Below are positions 1 to 8,690 of a stretch of DNA of 64,000 bases, piece by piece. The notes under the pieces were generated by a model. It did no database searches and was not told the DNA's origin. It saw only the letters and a program-made list of their open reading frames with translations. Source of the stretch: Pseudomonas grimontii (GTDB lineage: Bacteria; Pseudomonadota; Gammaproteobacteria; Pseudomonadales; Pseudomonadaceae); contig NZ_VFES01000016.1 in assembly GCF_007858185.1 (NCBI RefSeq), positions 62,001-126,000 on the forward strand, in the 5' to 3' direction. A program made the translations under genes and the position numbers. Position 1 is the first letter of the stretch, and the number at the start of each line of letters is the position of its first letter.

Positions 1-1529
1 AAATCCAGCAGTTGGGACTTATCGCTGCGTTCACGCAACGGCGGCAAACCGACTTCCAGGCCGTTGAGTCGGTAATACAAGTCTTCACGAAAACTGCCGT
101 CCTGCACGCGTTCCAGCAAATTCCGGTGAGTCGCGCTGATAATTCTGACATCAACCGCCTGGGGCTCACCGCCGATGGGCACCACCATGCGGTCCTCCAG
201 CACCCTTAACAGGCGCGTCTGTAGCGCCAACGGCATGTCGCCGATTTCATCGAGGAACAACGTGCCGCCGTCGGCCTGTTGCAACTTGCCCTGCATGCCT
301 TCCTTGCGCGCGCCGGTAAAGCTGCCGCCGCGATAGCCGAACAGTTCGCTTTCGATCAGGCTTTCCGGGATGGCGGCACAGTTGAGGGCAACAAACGCCT
401 TATCGGCTCGCTGGCTGGCGTGATGCACGGCCTTGGCGAAGGCCTCTTTGCCGGAGCCGGTTTCGCCGTTGATCAGCAAGGGCACATCACGCTCGAATAC
501 CCGCAGCGCCTTGCGGAAATCGTTTTGCAACGCCGGGTCGCCCAGGCAGATACCCGGCAGGCGCGGCCGTTCGGGTTCAGGCTTGACGAACGGCGCTGGC
601 TGGCTGCGCGCCTGCCCACGCAGGGCGGCGAACAGATGCCGGCCATCGCGCGTACGCAAGGGCCAACTGGCCGTCGCATTGGCGCTGGCGCGACCGAGTA
701 ACTGATCCAGGGAGCACTCGAAAAACGTCTCCACCGGCAGCCCCAGTAAACCGTCACGCACTTGACCCAACAGGTTCAACGCGCTTTGGTTGACCGCGCA
801 AATGCGCCCTTCGCCATCGAACGCCAACAGCCCCTCGCTGAACAGGCCCACCGACTCGGCCTGCAGGTGAAAGCGCAGCAGCCAATGGTGTTCAAAGTTG
901 CGCAGGAAGTAGCAACTCTCAATCATCTTCGCCGACAGGTTGACCAGCGCCATGGTGTGGAACTGGCTCTGGCGCGACACGGCTTCGCGTGCCGAGGACA
1001 CATCGAGCACCGCAAGCAGCTCGCCATGGGGGTCGAACACCGGGCTCGCCGAACAGGTCAGCCCGGTGTGGCGGCCACGAAAATGTTCATCGCGATGAAT
1101 GGTCAACGACTGGCGCTCCACCAGGCAGGTGCCGATGCCATTGGTGCCCTCGCGCGCTTCGCTCCAATCGGCACCGAGCCACAACCCGGCCCGCTCGAAA
1201 ATCTTGCGCTCGGACGGCGCGGTGACGCAATTGAGGATCACCCCTCGCGCATCGGTCAGCAGCACCGCGTGACCAGCGCCCGAAAGCTGCTGGTGCAGGC
1301 TGTTCATCTCGCTGCCGGCAATATGCAGCACCTGTTGCAGGCGCTCGCGGCTTTCCAGCAGGCGGCCGTGCTCAAGCACAGTGGGGGCGATGGTCTGCGC
1401 AGGGTCGAGGTGGTAGTCCTCCAGGCAGCGCAGCCAGGAGCGGGCGATGGAAGGATCGCCGGCCGGATCGCGCCCGCGCGCCACGGTGAGGACTTGCTGG
1501 GCATGGCGACTGAAATGATCATTGTGCAT
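1..1529 (-). CDS. eatR: sigma-54-dependent activator of ethanolamine genes (AcoR/EatR type), C-terminus outside window
   Basis: Reading the minus strand from ATG at 1529 (preceded by AGGGAGAA) gives an uninterrupted frame of about 509 codons that leaves the window at base 1. The N-terminal part reads as a GAF/PAS-type sensor of the AcoR family. The AAA+ domain follows, with a Walker A motif (GETGSGKE) and the sigma-54 contact loop GSFTGA, then a conserved LFLDEIGDMPL stretch (Walker B). The Fis-type helix-turn-helix must lie beyond the left edge. The gene is divergent from the aldehyde dehydrogenase, whose upstream region carries a -24/-12 promoter, so this protein is the expected activator of the downstream eut genes. 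The same order (regulator, dehydrogenase, permease, eutB, eutC) is known in P. aeruginosa PA4021-PA4025. The effector (ethanolamine or a product) is inferred from context. Confidence 0.9.
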   Translation of the reverse strand, partial: MHNDHFSRHAQQVLTVARGRDPAGDPSIARSWLRCLEDYHLDPAQTIAPTVLEHGRLLESRERLQQVLHIAGSEMNSLHQQLSGAGHAVLLTDARGVILNCVTAPSERKIFERAGLWLGADWSEAREGTNGIGTCLVERQSLTIHRDEHFRGRHTGLTCSASPVFDPHGELLAVLDVSSAREAVSRQSQFHTMALVNLSAKMIESCYFLRNFEHHWLLRFHLQAESVGLFSEGLLAFDGEGRICAVNQSALNLLGQVRDGLLGLPVETFFECSLDQLLGRASANATASWPLRTRDGRHLFAALRGQARSQPAPFVKPEPERPRLPGICLGDPALQNDFRKALRVFERDVPLLINGETGSGKEAFAKAVHHASQRADKAFVALNCAAIPESLIESELFGYRGGSFTGARKEGMQGKLQQADGGTLFLDEIGDMPLALQTRLLRVLEDRMVVPIGGEPQAVDVRIISATHRNLLERVQDGSFREDLYYRLNGLEVGLPPLRERSDKSQLLD

Positions 1530-1617
1530 GTTCTTATTATTCTCCCTGCGTGAGAGTGCCCAGCATCCCCCAGCCCTCCAGCCAATGCAATCCCGCGCCG
1601 ACCCACTGGTCACGATC

Positions 1618-1668
1618 TGTACCGTTTATGGCACAAACTGTCACAACGCCTGTACCGCTCCTGCCACA
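1618..1668 (+). promoter_or_regulatory. two upstream activator dyads
   Basis: Two 18-bp imperfect dyads of the form TGTACC-N6-GSCACA lie at 1618-1635 (second half GGCACA) and 1651-1668 (second half GCCACA). Their centres are 33 bp apart, close to three helical turns, and a half-site TGTCACA lies between them. They sit about 90 and 120 bp upstream of the start predicted from the sigma-54 promoter, the usual place for enhancer sites. Assignment to the divergent activator is inference. Confidence 0.6.
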
Positions 1669-1721
1669 ACAAGGCATTGCAACCATCCCCAAGCCCTTGA
1701 TTTCCCTGGCCTGCAAAGCGC

Positions 1722-1737
1722 TGGCCCAACCTTTGCT
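1722..1737 (+). promoter_or_regulatory. sigma-54 (-24/-12) promoter
   Basis: TGGCCC-N5-TTGCT matches the sigma-54 consensus TGGCAC-N5-TTGCW with one mismatch. The GG and GC doublets have the required 10-nt spacing. A start near 1748 would leave a leader of about 54 nt before the dehydrogenase ATG. The divergent sigma-54 activator supports the call. Confidence 0.8.
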
Positions 1738-1801
1738 CTACGCTTTACCAAGCGCTTGCGCGCTGCACTCCAATAAACATAAAAGCCAGGAGATACCCAC
1801 C

Positions 1802-3322
1802 ATGCGTTACGCACACCCCGGTACTGAAGGCGCGATCGTTTCGTTCAAGGCCAAGTACGGCAACTACATTGGTGGCGAATTCGTTGCCCCGGTTGATGGC
1901 AACTACTTCACCAACACTTCGCCGGTCAACGGCAAGCCTATCGCCGAATTCCCGCGCTCCACTGCCAAAGACATCGACAAGGCGCTGGACGCCGCCCACG
2001 CTGCCGCTGACGCCTGGGGCAAGACCTCGGCCCAGGACCGCTCGCTGGTGCTGCTGAAAATCGCCGACCGCATCGAACAGAACCTCGAACTGCTGGCCAT
2101 CACCGAAACCTGGGACAACGGCAAGGCCGTGCGTGAAACCCTCAACGCCGACATCCCGCTGGCGGCCGACCACTTCCGCTACTTCGCTGGCTGCATCCGC
2201 GCCCAGGAAGGCACCAGCGCCGAAATCAACGAACACACCGCGTCCTACCACTTCCATGAGCCACTGGGCGTGGTCGGCCAGATCATCCCGTGGAACTTCC
2301 CGCTGCTGATGGCCGCGTGGAAACTCGCCCCAGCCCTGGCCGCCGGCAACTGCGTGGTGCTCAAGCCCGCCGAGCAAACCCCGCTGGGCATCAACGTACT
2401 GATGGAAGTGATCGGCGACCTGCTGCCACCGGGCGTGCTGAACGTGGTGCACGGTTTCGGCAAAGAAGCTGGCGAAGCCCTGGCCACCAGCAAGCGCATC
2501 GCCAAGATCGCCTTTACCGGCTCTACCCCGGTGGGCTCGCACATCATGCACGCGGCGGCCGAGAACATCATTCCGTCCACGGTGGAACTGGGCGGCAAGT
2601 CGCCGAACATCTTCTTCGCCGACATCATGAAGGCCGAACCTTCTTTCATCGAGAAAGCCGCTGAAGGCCTGGTGCTGGCGTTCTTCAACCAGGGCGAAGT
2701 GTGCACCTGCCCATCCCGTGCGCTGGTGGAAGAGTCGATCTACGACGACTTCATGAAAGTGGTGATGAAGAAGGTCGAGCAGATCAAACGCGGCGACCCG
2801 CTGGACACCGACACCATGGTCGGCGCCCAGGCGTCCGAGCAGCAGTTCGACAAGATCCTGTCCTACCTGGAAATCGCCAAGGGCGAAGGCGCGCAATTGC
2901 TCACCGGCGGCAAGGTCGAACAGCTCACTGGCGATATGGCAGGCGGCTATTACATCCAGCCGACCCTGCTCAAGGGCACCAATGAAATGCGTGTATTCCA
3001 GGAAGAAATCTTCGGCCCGGTGGTGAGCATCACCACCTTCAAGGACGAAGCCGAAGCCCTGGCGATTGCCAACGACACCGAGTTCGGCCTCGGTGCCGGC
3101 GTGTGGACTCGCGACATCAACCGCGCCTACCGCATGGGCCGTGCGATCAAAGCTGGCCGCGTGTGGACCAACTGCTACCACCTGTACCCGGCGCATGCCG
3201 CGTTTGGCGGTTACAAGAAGTCCGGCGTGGGCCGTGAGACGCACAAGATGATGTTGGATCACTACCAGCAGACCAAGAACTTGTTGGTGAGCTACGACAT
3301 TAATCCGCTGGGCTTCTTCTAA
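1802..3322 (+). CDS. exaC: NAD+-dependent acetaldehyde dehydrogenase (ExaC/HdhA type)
   Basis: A 506-residue aldehyde dehydrogenase, the usual length for the ExaC family. It oxidises acetaldehyde, the product of ethanolamine ammonia-lyase, to acetate in the cytoplasm. The ALDH glutamate motif VELGGKSPN and the catalytic cysteine in GEVCTC (about Cys301) are present. I start at ATG 1802 behind CAGGAGATACCCACC; an upstream in-frame extension covers the sigma-54 promoter and cannot be coding. It is the first gene behind that promoter and is followed by the permease and eutBC. Close paralogues serve ethanol oxidation or hydrazone degradation, so the substrate is taken from context. Confidence 0.93.
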   Translation: MRYAHPGTEGAIVSFKAKYGNYIGGEFVAPVDGNYFTNTSPVNGKPIAEFPRSTAKDIDKALDAAHAAADAWGKTSAQDRSLVLLKIADRIEQNLELLAITETWDNGKAVRETLNADIPLAADHFRYFAGCIRAQEGTSAEINEHTASYHFHEPLGVVGQIIPWNFPLLMAAWKLAPALAAGNCVVLKPAEQTPLGINVLMEVIGDLLPPGVLNVVHGFGKEAGEALATSKRIAKIAFTGSTPVGSHIMHAAAENIIPSTVELGGKSPNIFFADIMKAEPSFIEKAAEGLVLAFFNQGEVCTCPSRALVEESIYDDFMKVVMKKVEQIKRGDPLDTDTMVGAQASEQQFDKILSYLEIAKGEGAQLLTGGKVEQLTGDMAGGYYIQPTLLKGTNEMRVFQEEIFGPVVSITTFKDEAEALAIANDTEFGLGAGVWTRDINRAYRMGRAIKAGRVWTNCYHLYPAHAAFGGYKKSGVGRETHKMMLDHYQQTKNLLVSYDINPLGFF

Positions 3323-3326
3323 TTAA

Positions 3327-3386
3327 CCTCCCCTCCCACCGTTGAAATGCAATCAAGTGTGGGAGGGGGTCTATCCCTTCCCACAC
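3327..3386. repeat. degenerate REP-like inverted repeats
   Basis: Between the dehydrogenase and the permease, CCCCTCCCAC (3330-3339) is the exact complement of GTGGGAGGGG (3359-3368). GTGTGGGAGGGG (3357-3368) also pairs, with one mismatch, with CCCTTCCCACAC (3375-3386). The middle arm can therefore fold either way. The arms resemble the GTGGGAGGGGG half of the REPINs elsewhere in the window. It may dampen read-through between the two genes. Confidence 0.6.
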
Positions 3387-3468
3387 TTAGATCTTCATAA
3401 GTACTTGCGAATTGCATTCGGCACACAGAGGCCGAGTTAAAAACAATAACAATGAAAGGTACTTCTTC

Positions 3469-4902
3469 ATGCCTAGCGAACCGACTGGATCTTCCGTCGA
3501 CTTCGAAAAAGTCGACTCCCAATATTTCCAACAACGCGAACTTAAAAAAGGCGCCGCCGGCTGGGTACTGCTGGTTGGCCTTGGTGTTGCCTACGTCATC
3601 TCGGGCGACTATGCCGGCTGGAACTTCGGCCTGGCCCAGGGTGGCTGGGGCGGTATGTTCCTCGCCACATTGCTGATGGCCACCATGTACCTGTGCATGT
3701 GCTTTTCCCTGGCCGAACTGTCTTCGATGATCCCTACCGCAGGCGGTGGCTACGGTTTTGCCCGCAGTGCCTTCGGGCCCTGGGGCGGGTTCCTGACGGG
3801 CACCGCCATCCTGATCGAATACGCCATCGCCCCCGCCGCCATCGCGGTGTTTATTGGTGCCTATTGCGAGTCGCTGTTCGGCATCGGCGGCTGGATGATC
3901 TACCTGGCGTTCTACATCATCTTTATCGGCATCCATATCTTTGGCGTCGGTGAAGCCTTGAAGCTGATGTTCGTGATCACCGCCATCGCCGCGATTGCAC
4001 TGGGCGTGTTCCTGGTGGCAATGGTGCCGCACTTCAATGTCGCCAACTTGCTGGATATTCCGGTAAGCGAGGCCAAGGGCGCCAGCACCTTCCTGCCATT
4101 TGGCTACGTCGGCGTGTGGGCAGCGATCCCCTATGCGATCTGGTTTTTCCTCGCCGTAGAGGGTGTGCCGCTGGCCGCCGAAGAAACCAAGAACCCCAAG
4201 CGCGACCTGCCCCGGGGCCTGATCGGCGCCATTGTGGTGCTGACCAGCTTTGCCTTGTTGATCCTGGTGATCGCACCGGGCGGCGCAGGCACCTACGCGC
4301 TGATCAAATCCGGTAACCCGCTGGTGGAAGCGCTGGCGCTGTCCTATGGCGGTTCGACCTGGATGGGCAGCTTCGTCAACCTGGTCGGCCTGGCCGGCTT
4401 GATCGCCAGCTTTTTCTCGATTATCTACGCCTATTCACGGCAGATCTTCGCCTTGTCCCGTGCCGGCTACCTGCCGCGCAAACTGTCCCAGACCAATAAG
4501 AGCAAGGCACCGGTACTGGCGCTGGTGATCCCCGGCATTATCGGTTTCGGCCTGTCGCTGACCGGCCAGGGGGATTTGCTGATCCTGGTGGCGGTGTTTG
4601 GCGCGACCATTTCCTACGTGCTGATGATGGCCGCGCACATCACCCTGCGCATCCGTCGCCCCAAAATGGACCGTCCTTATCGCACGCCGGGCGGGATCTT
4701 CACCTCCGGGGTGGCCCTGGTTCTGGCCTGCGTGGCGGTCGTGGCGGGCTTTTTGGTGGATCCACGGGTAGTGATTGGCGCCGCAATCATCTATGGAGTA
4801 TTAATTGCTTACTTTGCTTTCTACAGCCGGCATCACTTGGTAGCAGGCACGCCCGAAGAAGAATTCGCCGCGATCCAGGCCGCAGAGGCCGCCTTGCACT
4901 AA
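3469..4902 (+). CDS. eat: ethanolamine permease
   Basis: A 477-residue amino acid/polyamine/organocation-type transporter with about twelve hydrophobic segments. After a short polar N-terminus (MPSEPTGSSVDFEKVDSQYF) the first segment is rich in glycine and contains GLGVAYVISGDYAGWNFG, followed by PTAGGGYGFARSAFGPWGG, typical of ethanolamine permeases. ATG 3469 is chosen, behind GAAAGGT; the 19-codon upstream extension has no good ribosome binding site. It brings ethanolamine into the cell for EutBC. It lies between the dehydrogenase and eutB, as in other Pseudomonas. Confidence 0.92.
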   Translation: MPSEPTGSSVDFEKVDSQYFQQRELKKGAAGWVLLVGLGVAYVISGDYAGWNFGLAQGGWGGMFLATLLMATMYLCMCFSLAELSSMIPTAGGGYGFARSAFGPWGGFLTGTAILIEYAIAPAAIAVFIGAYCESLFGIGGWMIYLAFYIIFIGIHIFGVGEALKLMFVITAIAAIALGVFLVAMVPHFNVANLLDIPVSEAKGASTFLPFGYVGVWAAIPYAIWFFLAVEGVPLAAEETKNPKRDLPRGLIGAIVVLTSFALLILVIAPGGAGTYALIKSGNPLVEALALSYGGSTWMGSFVNLVGLAGLIASFFSIIYAYSRQIFALSRAGYLPRKLSQTNKSKAPVLALVIPGIIGFGLSLTGQGDLLILVAVFGATISYVLMMAAHITLRIRRPKMDRPYRTPGGIFTSGVALVLACVAVVAGFLVDPRVVIGAAIIYGVLIAYFAFYSRHHLVAGTPEEEFAAIQAAEAALH

Positions 4903-4959
4903 CTGCCGTAAACCTCGACGCGGGCTCCTCTCCTGCCCGCGTCGTCAAGGAGACACTGT

Positions 4960-6354
4960 ATGGCAAGCTTTTCCCACGCGGTGGGTGCACAAACCTACCG
5001 TTTCGACAGCCTCAAGGACGTGATGGCCAAGGCCAGTCCCGCGCGCTCCGGGGACTTTCTCGCCGGCGTCGCCGCGCAGAACGACGGTGAGCGGGTGGCG
5101 GCGCAAATGGCGCTGGCGAATATCCCGCTGAAACACTTCCTCGAAGAAGCGCTGATCCCCTATGAAAGCGATGAAGTCACCCGGCTGATCATCGACACCC
5201 ACAACAAGCAGGCTTTCGCCGTGGTCAGCCACCTGACCGTCGGCGGCCTGCGCGACTGGCTGCTCAGCGACGCCGCCGATGAACAATCCCTACGCGCATT
5301 GGCGCCGGGGCTGACACCGGAAATGGCTGCAGCCGTGTCCAAGATCATGCGCGTGCAGGACCTGGTACTGGTGGCGCAGAAGATCCGTGTGGTCACCCAG
5401 TTTCGCGGCACCATGGGACTGCGCGGGCGCCTGTCGACCCGCCTGCAACCCAACCACCCGACCGACGAGCCGGCGGGCATCGCTGCGAGCATTCTCGACG
5501 GCCTGCTCTACGGTAACGGCGACGCCATGATCGGCATCAACCCGGCCACCGACAGCATCGCCTCGATCTGCGCCATGCTGGAGATGCTCGACGCCATCAT
5601 CCAGCGCTACGAAATCCCCACCCAGGCTTGCGTGCTGACCCACGTCACCACCTCCATCGAAGCCATCAACCGCGGCGTGCCGCTGGACCTGGTGTTCCAG
5701 TCGATTGCCGGCACCGAGGCGGCCAATGCCAGTTTCGGCATCAGCCTGAGCGTGCTGCAGGAAGGCTACGAGGCGGGCTTGAGCCTGAACCGGGGCACTC
5801 TGGGGCAGAACCTGATGTATTTCGAAACTGGCCAGGGCAGCGCCTTGTCGGCTAACGCGCACTTTGGCGTCGACCAGCAAACCTGCGAAACCCGCGCCTA
5901 TGCGGTGGCCCGGCATTTCAAGCCGTTCCTAGTCAATACCGTGGTCGGCTTTATCGGCCCCGAGTACCTGTACAACGGCAAACAGATCATTCGCGCAGGC
6001 CTTGAAGACCACTTCTGCGGCAAGCTGCTGGGCGTGCCCATGGGGTGCGACATCTGCTACACCAACCATGCCGAAGCAGACCAGGACGACATGGACACCC
6101 TGCTGACCCTGCTGGGCGTCGCCGGGATCAACTTCATCATGGGCATCCCCGGCTCCGACGACATCATGCTCAACTACCAGACCACCTCGTTCCACGACGC
6201 CTTGTACGCTCGCCAGACCCTGGGTTTAAAGCCGGCGCCGGAGTTTGAACAGTGGCTGGCCAAAATGGGCATCTTTACGCAAGCCGACGGCAAGGTGCGC
6301 TTCGGCAACAGCTTGCCACCGGCGTTTCGCCATGCTTTGGCGCAATTGGGATGA
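4960..6354 (+). CDS. eutB: ethanolamine ammonia-lyase large subunit
   Basis: 464 residues, the standard EutB length. With EutC it forms the adenosylcobalamin-dependent enzyme that splits ethanolamine into acetaldehyde and ammonia. The TIM-barrel protein is recognisable over its whole length (for example GLMGLRGRLSTRLQPNHP-like and YNGKQIIRAGLEDHFCGKLL segments). ATG 4960 follows AAGGAGACACTGT. The TGA overlaps the region containing the eutC ribosome binding site, so the two subunits are probably translationally coupled. No microcompartment shell genes are present, so this is the soluble pathway usual in Pseudomonas. Confidence 0.96.
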   Translation: MASFSHAVGAQTYRFDSLKDVMAKASPARSGDFLAGVAAQNDGERVAAQMALANIPLKHFLEEALIPYESDEVTRLIIDTHNKQAFAVVSHLTVGGLRDWLLSDAADEQSLRALAPGLTPEMAAAVSKIMRVQDLVLVAQKIRVVTQFRGTMGLRGRLSTRLQPNHPTDEPAGIAASILDGLLYGNGDAMIGINPATDSIASICAMLEMLDAIIQRYEIPTQACVLTHVTTSIEAINRGVPLDLVFQSIAGTEAANASFGISLSVLQEGYEAGLSLNRGTLGQNLMYFETGQGSALSANAHFGVDQQTCETRAYAVARHFKPFLVNTVVGFIGPEYLYNGKQIIRAGLEDHFCGKLLGVPMGCDICYTNHAEADQDDMDTLLTLLGVAGINFIMGIPGSDDIMLNYQTTSFHDALYARQTLGLKPAPEFEQWLAKMGIFTQADGKVRFGNSLPPAFRHALAQLG

Positions 6355-6365
6355 AGGAGCCACCT

Positions 6366-7184
6366 GTGCAACTCGACCTGCCTGAAAACCCGTGGCTGGA
6401 ACTGCGCCGCCTGACCCCGGCGCGGATTGCCCTGGGCCGCACCGGCACCAGCATTCCCACCAACGCCCAACTGGACTTTCAATTTGCCCACGCCCAGGCG
6501 CGGGACGCGGTGCACCTGCCTTTCGACCATGCCGGCCTGAGCAGTCAACTGGCCGAACGTGGGCGCGATAGCCTGCTGCTGCACAGTGCCGCAACCGACC
6601 GGCATAGCTATCTGCAACGCCCGGACCTGGGGCGGCGCTTGAGTGATGAGTCGGCCCAGAGCCTGCAGGATTACGCGGCTGCGCATCCCGGCGGCATGGA
6701 CCTGGCGGTCGTGGTGGCTGATGGTCTGTCGGCGCTGGCGGTGCATAAACATACGTTGCCGTTTCTGACGCGCATGGAAGAACAGACCCACGCCGAAGGG
6801 TGGTCCTTGTCGCCGGTAATCCTGGTGGAACAGGGCCGCGTGGCGGTGGCCGACGAAATCGGGCAACTGCTCGGCGCCAAGATGGTGGTGATCCTCATCG
6901 GTGAACGGCCGGGGCTCAGCTCGCCGGACAGCCTGGGCCTGTATTTCACCTACAACCCCAAGGTCGGCCTCACCGATGCCTATCGCAACTGCATCTCCAA
7001 TGTACGCCTGGAAGGCTTGAGCTATGGCATGGCGGCCCATCGCCTGCTGTACTTGATGCGAGAGGCGTGTCGCCGACAGCTGTCGGGGGTCAACCTGAAG
7101 GACGAGGCGCAGGTTCAGACGATCGAATCCGACGACCCGGACCTGATGAAGGGCAACTTCCTGCTCAGCCCACCCACCGACTGA
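6366..7184 (+). CDS. eutC: ethanolamine ammonia-lyase small subunit
   Basis: 272 residues from GTG 6366, close to the usual EutC size. It holds part of the cobalamin site and completes the EutBC lyase. I prefer GTG 6366 because AAGGAG sits 7-8 nt upstream; the ATG at 6351, overlapping the eutB stop as ATGA, is in frame and possible but lacks a good site. Conserved blocks include DLGRRLS, VVADGLSALAVHKH, GERPGLSSPDSLG and YFTYNPKVGLTDAYRNCISN. It is the fifth gene of the ethanolamine block (counting the divergent regulator). Confidence 0.95.
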   Translation: MQLDLPENPWLELRRLTPARIALGRTGTSIPTNAQLDFQFAHAQARDAVHLPFDHAGLSSQLAERGRDSLLLHSAATDRHSYLQRPDLGRRLSDESAQSLQDYAAAHPGGMDLAVVVADGLSALAVHKHTLPFLTRMEEQTHAEGWSLSPVILVEQGRVAVADEIGQLLGAKMVVILIGERPGLSSPDSLGLYFTYNPKVGLTDAYRNCISNVRLEGLSYGMAAHRLLYLMREACRRQLSGVNLKDEAQVQTIESDDPDLMKGNFLLSPPTD

Positions 7185-7275
7185 TCCCGGCACGATTGCG
7201 CTTTTTCGCGTCTTTAGGCAGCATCAAGTCACGGCCGCGCGTGTGGTCATACCCATTTGGAAGTTGAGGCCTGGC

Positions 7276-7734
7276 ATGCGGATTACTCAAGCGACCCTGG
7301 AACACCTGGACCTGTTGACCCCGTTGTTCGTCAAGTACCGCGAGTTCTATGGGGCCCTGCCCTTTCCGGATTCGTCACGGGCCTTTCTGGAAAAGCGCCT
7401 GCGCCGCAAGGAGTCGGTGATCTACCTGGCGCTGCCCGATGACGACGACAAACGCTTGCTCGGGTTCTGCCAGCTTTACCCGAGCTTTTCCTCGCTGTCG
7501 CTTAAACGTGTGTGGATCCTCAACGACATCTATGTCGCCGAAGACGCGCGCCGCCAACTGGTGGCGGATAACCTGATACGCACGGCGAAGAAAATGGCCA
7601 AGGAGACTCACGCGGTGCGGCTGCGGGTATCGACCAGCAGTGATAACCAAGTGGCACAGAAGACCTACGAGTCGATCGGTTTTCGTGAGGATACCGAGTT
7701 CAAGAACTACACCTTGCCGATCAGCGAAGACTGA
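7276..7734 (+). CDS. GNAT-family N-acetyltransferase
   Basis: 152 residues from ATG 7276 (GAGG upstream). A GNAT fold is indicated by the central VWILNDIYVAEDARRQ strand-turn region, a helix with VADNLIRTAKKMAKE in place of the acetyl-CoA loop, and the C-terminal KTYESIGFREDTEFKNY, typical of GCN5-type enzymes. An acetyltransferase occupies the same place after eutC in P. aeruginosa (PA4026), so the pairing is conserved, but its substrate is unknown. It is probably co-transcribed with eutBC or slightly decoupled by the 91-bp gap. Confidence 0.85.
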   Translation: MRITQATLEHLDLLTPLFVKYREFYGALPFPDSSRAFLEKRLRRKESVIYLALPDDDDKRLLGFCQLYPSFSSLSLKRVWILNDIYVAEDARRQLVADNLIRTAKKMAKETHAVRLRVSTSSDNQVAQKTYESIGFREDTEFKNYTLPISED

Positions 7735-7747
7735 CTGCCTGACACCT

Positions 7748-7836
7748 TGTGGGAGGTGGCTTGCCCCCGATAGCGGCTTTTCAGTCAGACTATTTATAAC
7801 TGACACTGCCCCATCGGGGGCAAACGCCCTCCCACA
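7748..7836. repeat. REPIN (paired REP sequences)
   Basis: TGTGGGAGGTGGCTTGCCCC at the left is inverted at the right as GGGGGCAAACGCCCTCCCACA, separated by a short AT-richer spacer containing TCAGTCAG and CTGAC. This is the typical P. fluorescens REP pair, mobilised in trans by RAYT transposases. Two further copies lie at 32305 and 49699. It follows the ethanolamine block and may protect the 3' end of that transcript. Confidence 0.85.
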
Positions 7837-8027
7837 GCTGATTCCGTGGCGTCCAGCGCACCGCACACCGCGACATCCCCCGCTACAAAACCAACACGCT
7901 TTTCACCTCTCAATCCGTATAATGCGGACCTTTCAGGGTTGTAAGAAACACTACATACACTTGTAGCCTTATTACCCGAGCTTCCGCACAAGCCTGCTGA
8001 GCCGGGCTATTCACACAGGTGCCATCC

Positions 8028-8684
8028 ATGGATTTCAACCCGCTCGACCTTATCCTGCATCTCGACGTGTACCTCGACATGCTGGTAACCAATTATGGTC
8101 CGTGGATATACGCCATTCTGTTCCTCGTCATCTTTTGCGAAACCGGCCTGGTGGTCATGCCGTTCCTGCCGGGTGATTCGTTGCTGTTTATCGCCGGCGC
8201 CGTCGCTGCGGGCGGCGGCATGGACCCGGTATTGTTGGGCGGGCTTTTGATGTTGGCGGCAATCCTCGGCGACAGCACCAACTACGTGATCGGGCGAACG
8301 GCGGGAGAACGCCTGTTCAGCAACCCGAACTCGAAAATCTTCCGCCGCGACTACCTGCAAAAAACCCACGATTTCTACGACAAGCACGGCGGCAAAACCG
8401 TGACGTTGGCGCGCTTCCTGCCGATCCTGCGTACCTTTGCGCCGTTCGTCGCCGGCATCGCGAAAATGCCCTATGCACGGTTCTTCGGTTTCAGCGTGCT
8501 GGGCACCATCCTCTGGGTTGGCGGCCTGGTGACCCTGGGCTACTTCTTCGGTAACGTGCCGCTCATCAAGAAAAACCTCTCGCTGCTGGTGGTGTTCATC
8601 ATCCTGCTGTCGCTGGTGCCGATGATCATTGGTGTGTTCCGCAGCCGCTTTGGCCGCACCTCTTCAGAAGCCAAGCCGCAGTAA
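8028..8684 (+). CDS. DedA-family inner-membrane protein
   Basis: 218 residues from ATG 8028; a GTG three codons upstream is also in frame. The DedA/SNARE-associated fold is shown by the FLPGDSLLFIAGAVA block, the acidic FCETGLVVMPF segment and RFLPILRTFAPFVAGIAKM with the essential arginines, followed by several membrane segments. DedA proteins are lipid scramblases/flippases that support envelope integrity and recycling of undecaprenyl or phosphatidylethanolamine carriers. A TATAAT at 7918-7923 could be its -10. It precedes mtfA and ppa, the same order as in P. aeruginosa PA4029-PA4031. Confidence 0.9.
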   Translation: MDFNPLDLILHLDVYLDMLVTNYGPWIYAILFLVIFCETGLVVMPFLPGDSLLFIAGAVAAGGGMDPVLLGGLLMLAAILGDSTNYVIGRTAGERLFSNPNSKIFRRDYLQKTHDFYDKHGGKTVTLARFLPILRTFAPFVAGIAKMPYARFFGFSVLGTILWVGGLVTLGYFFGNVPLIKKNLSLLVVFIILLSLVPMIIGVFRSRFGRTSSEAKPQ

Positions 8685-8690
8685 CCCGGC

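Noticed and set aside
762..1553. 263-codon plus-strand frame at the left edge
   Set aside because: Lies opposite the sigma-54 activator, which has Walker and GAFTGA-type motifs.
1745..3262. 505-codon open frame on the minus strand opposite the dehydrogenase
   Set aside because: His/Val/Gly-rich shadow of a GC-rich gene; the plus-strand protein is a clear full-length ALDH.
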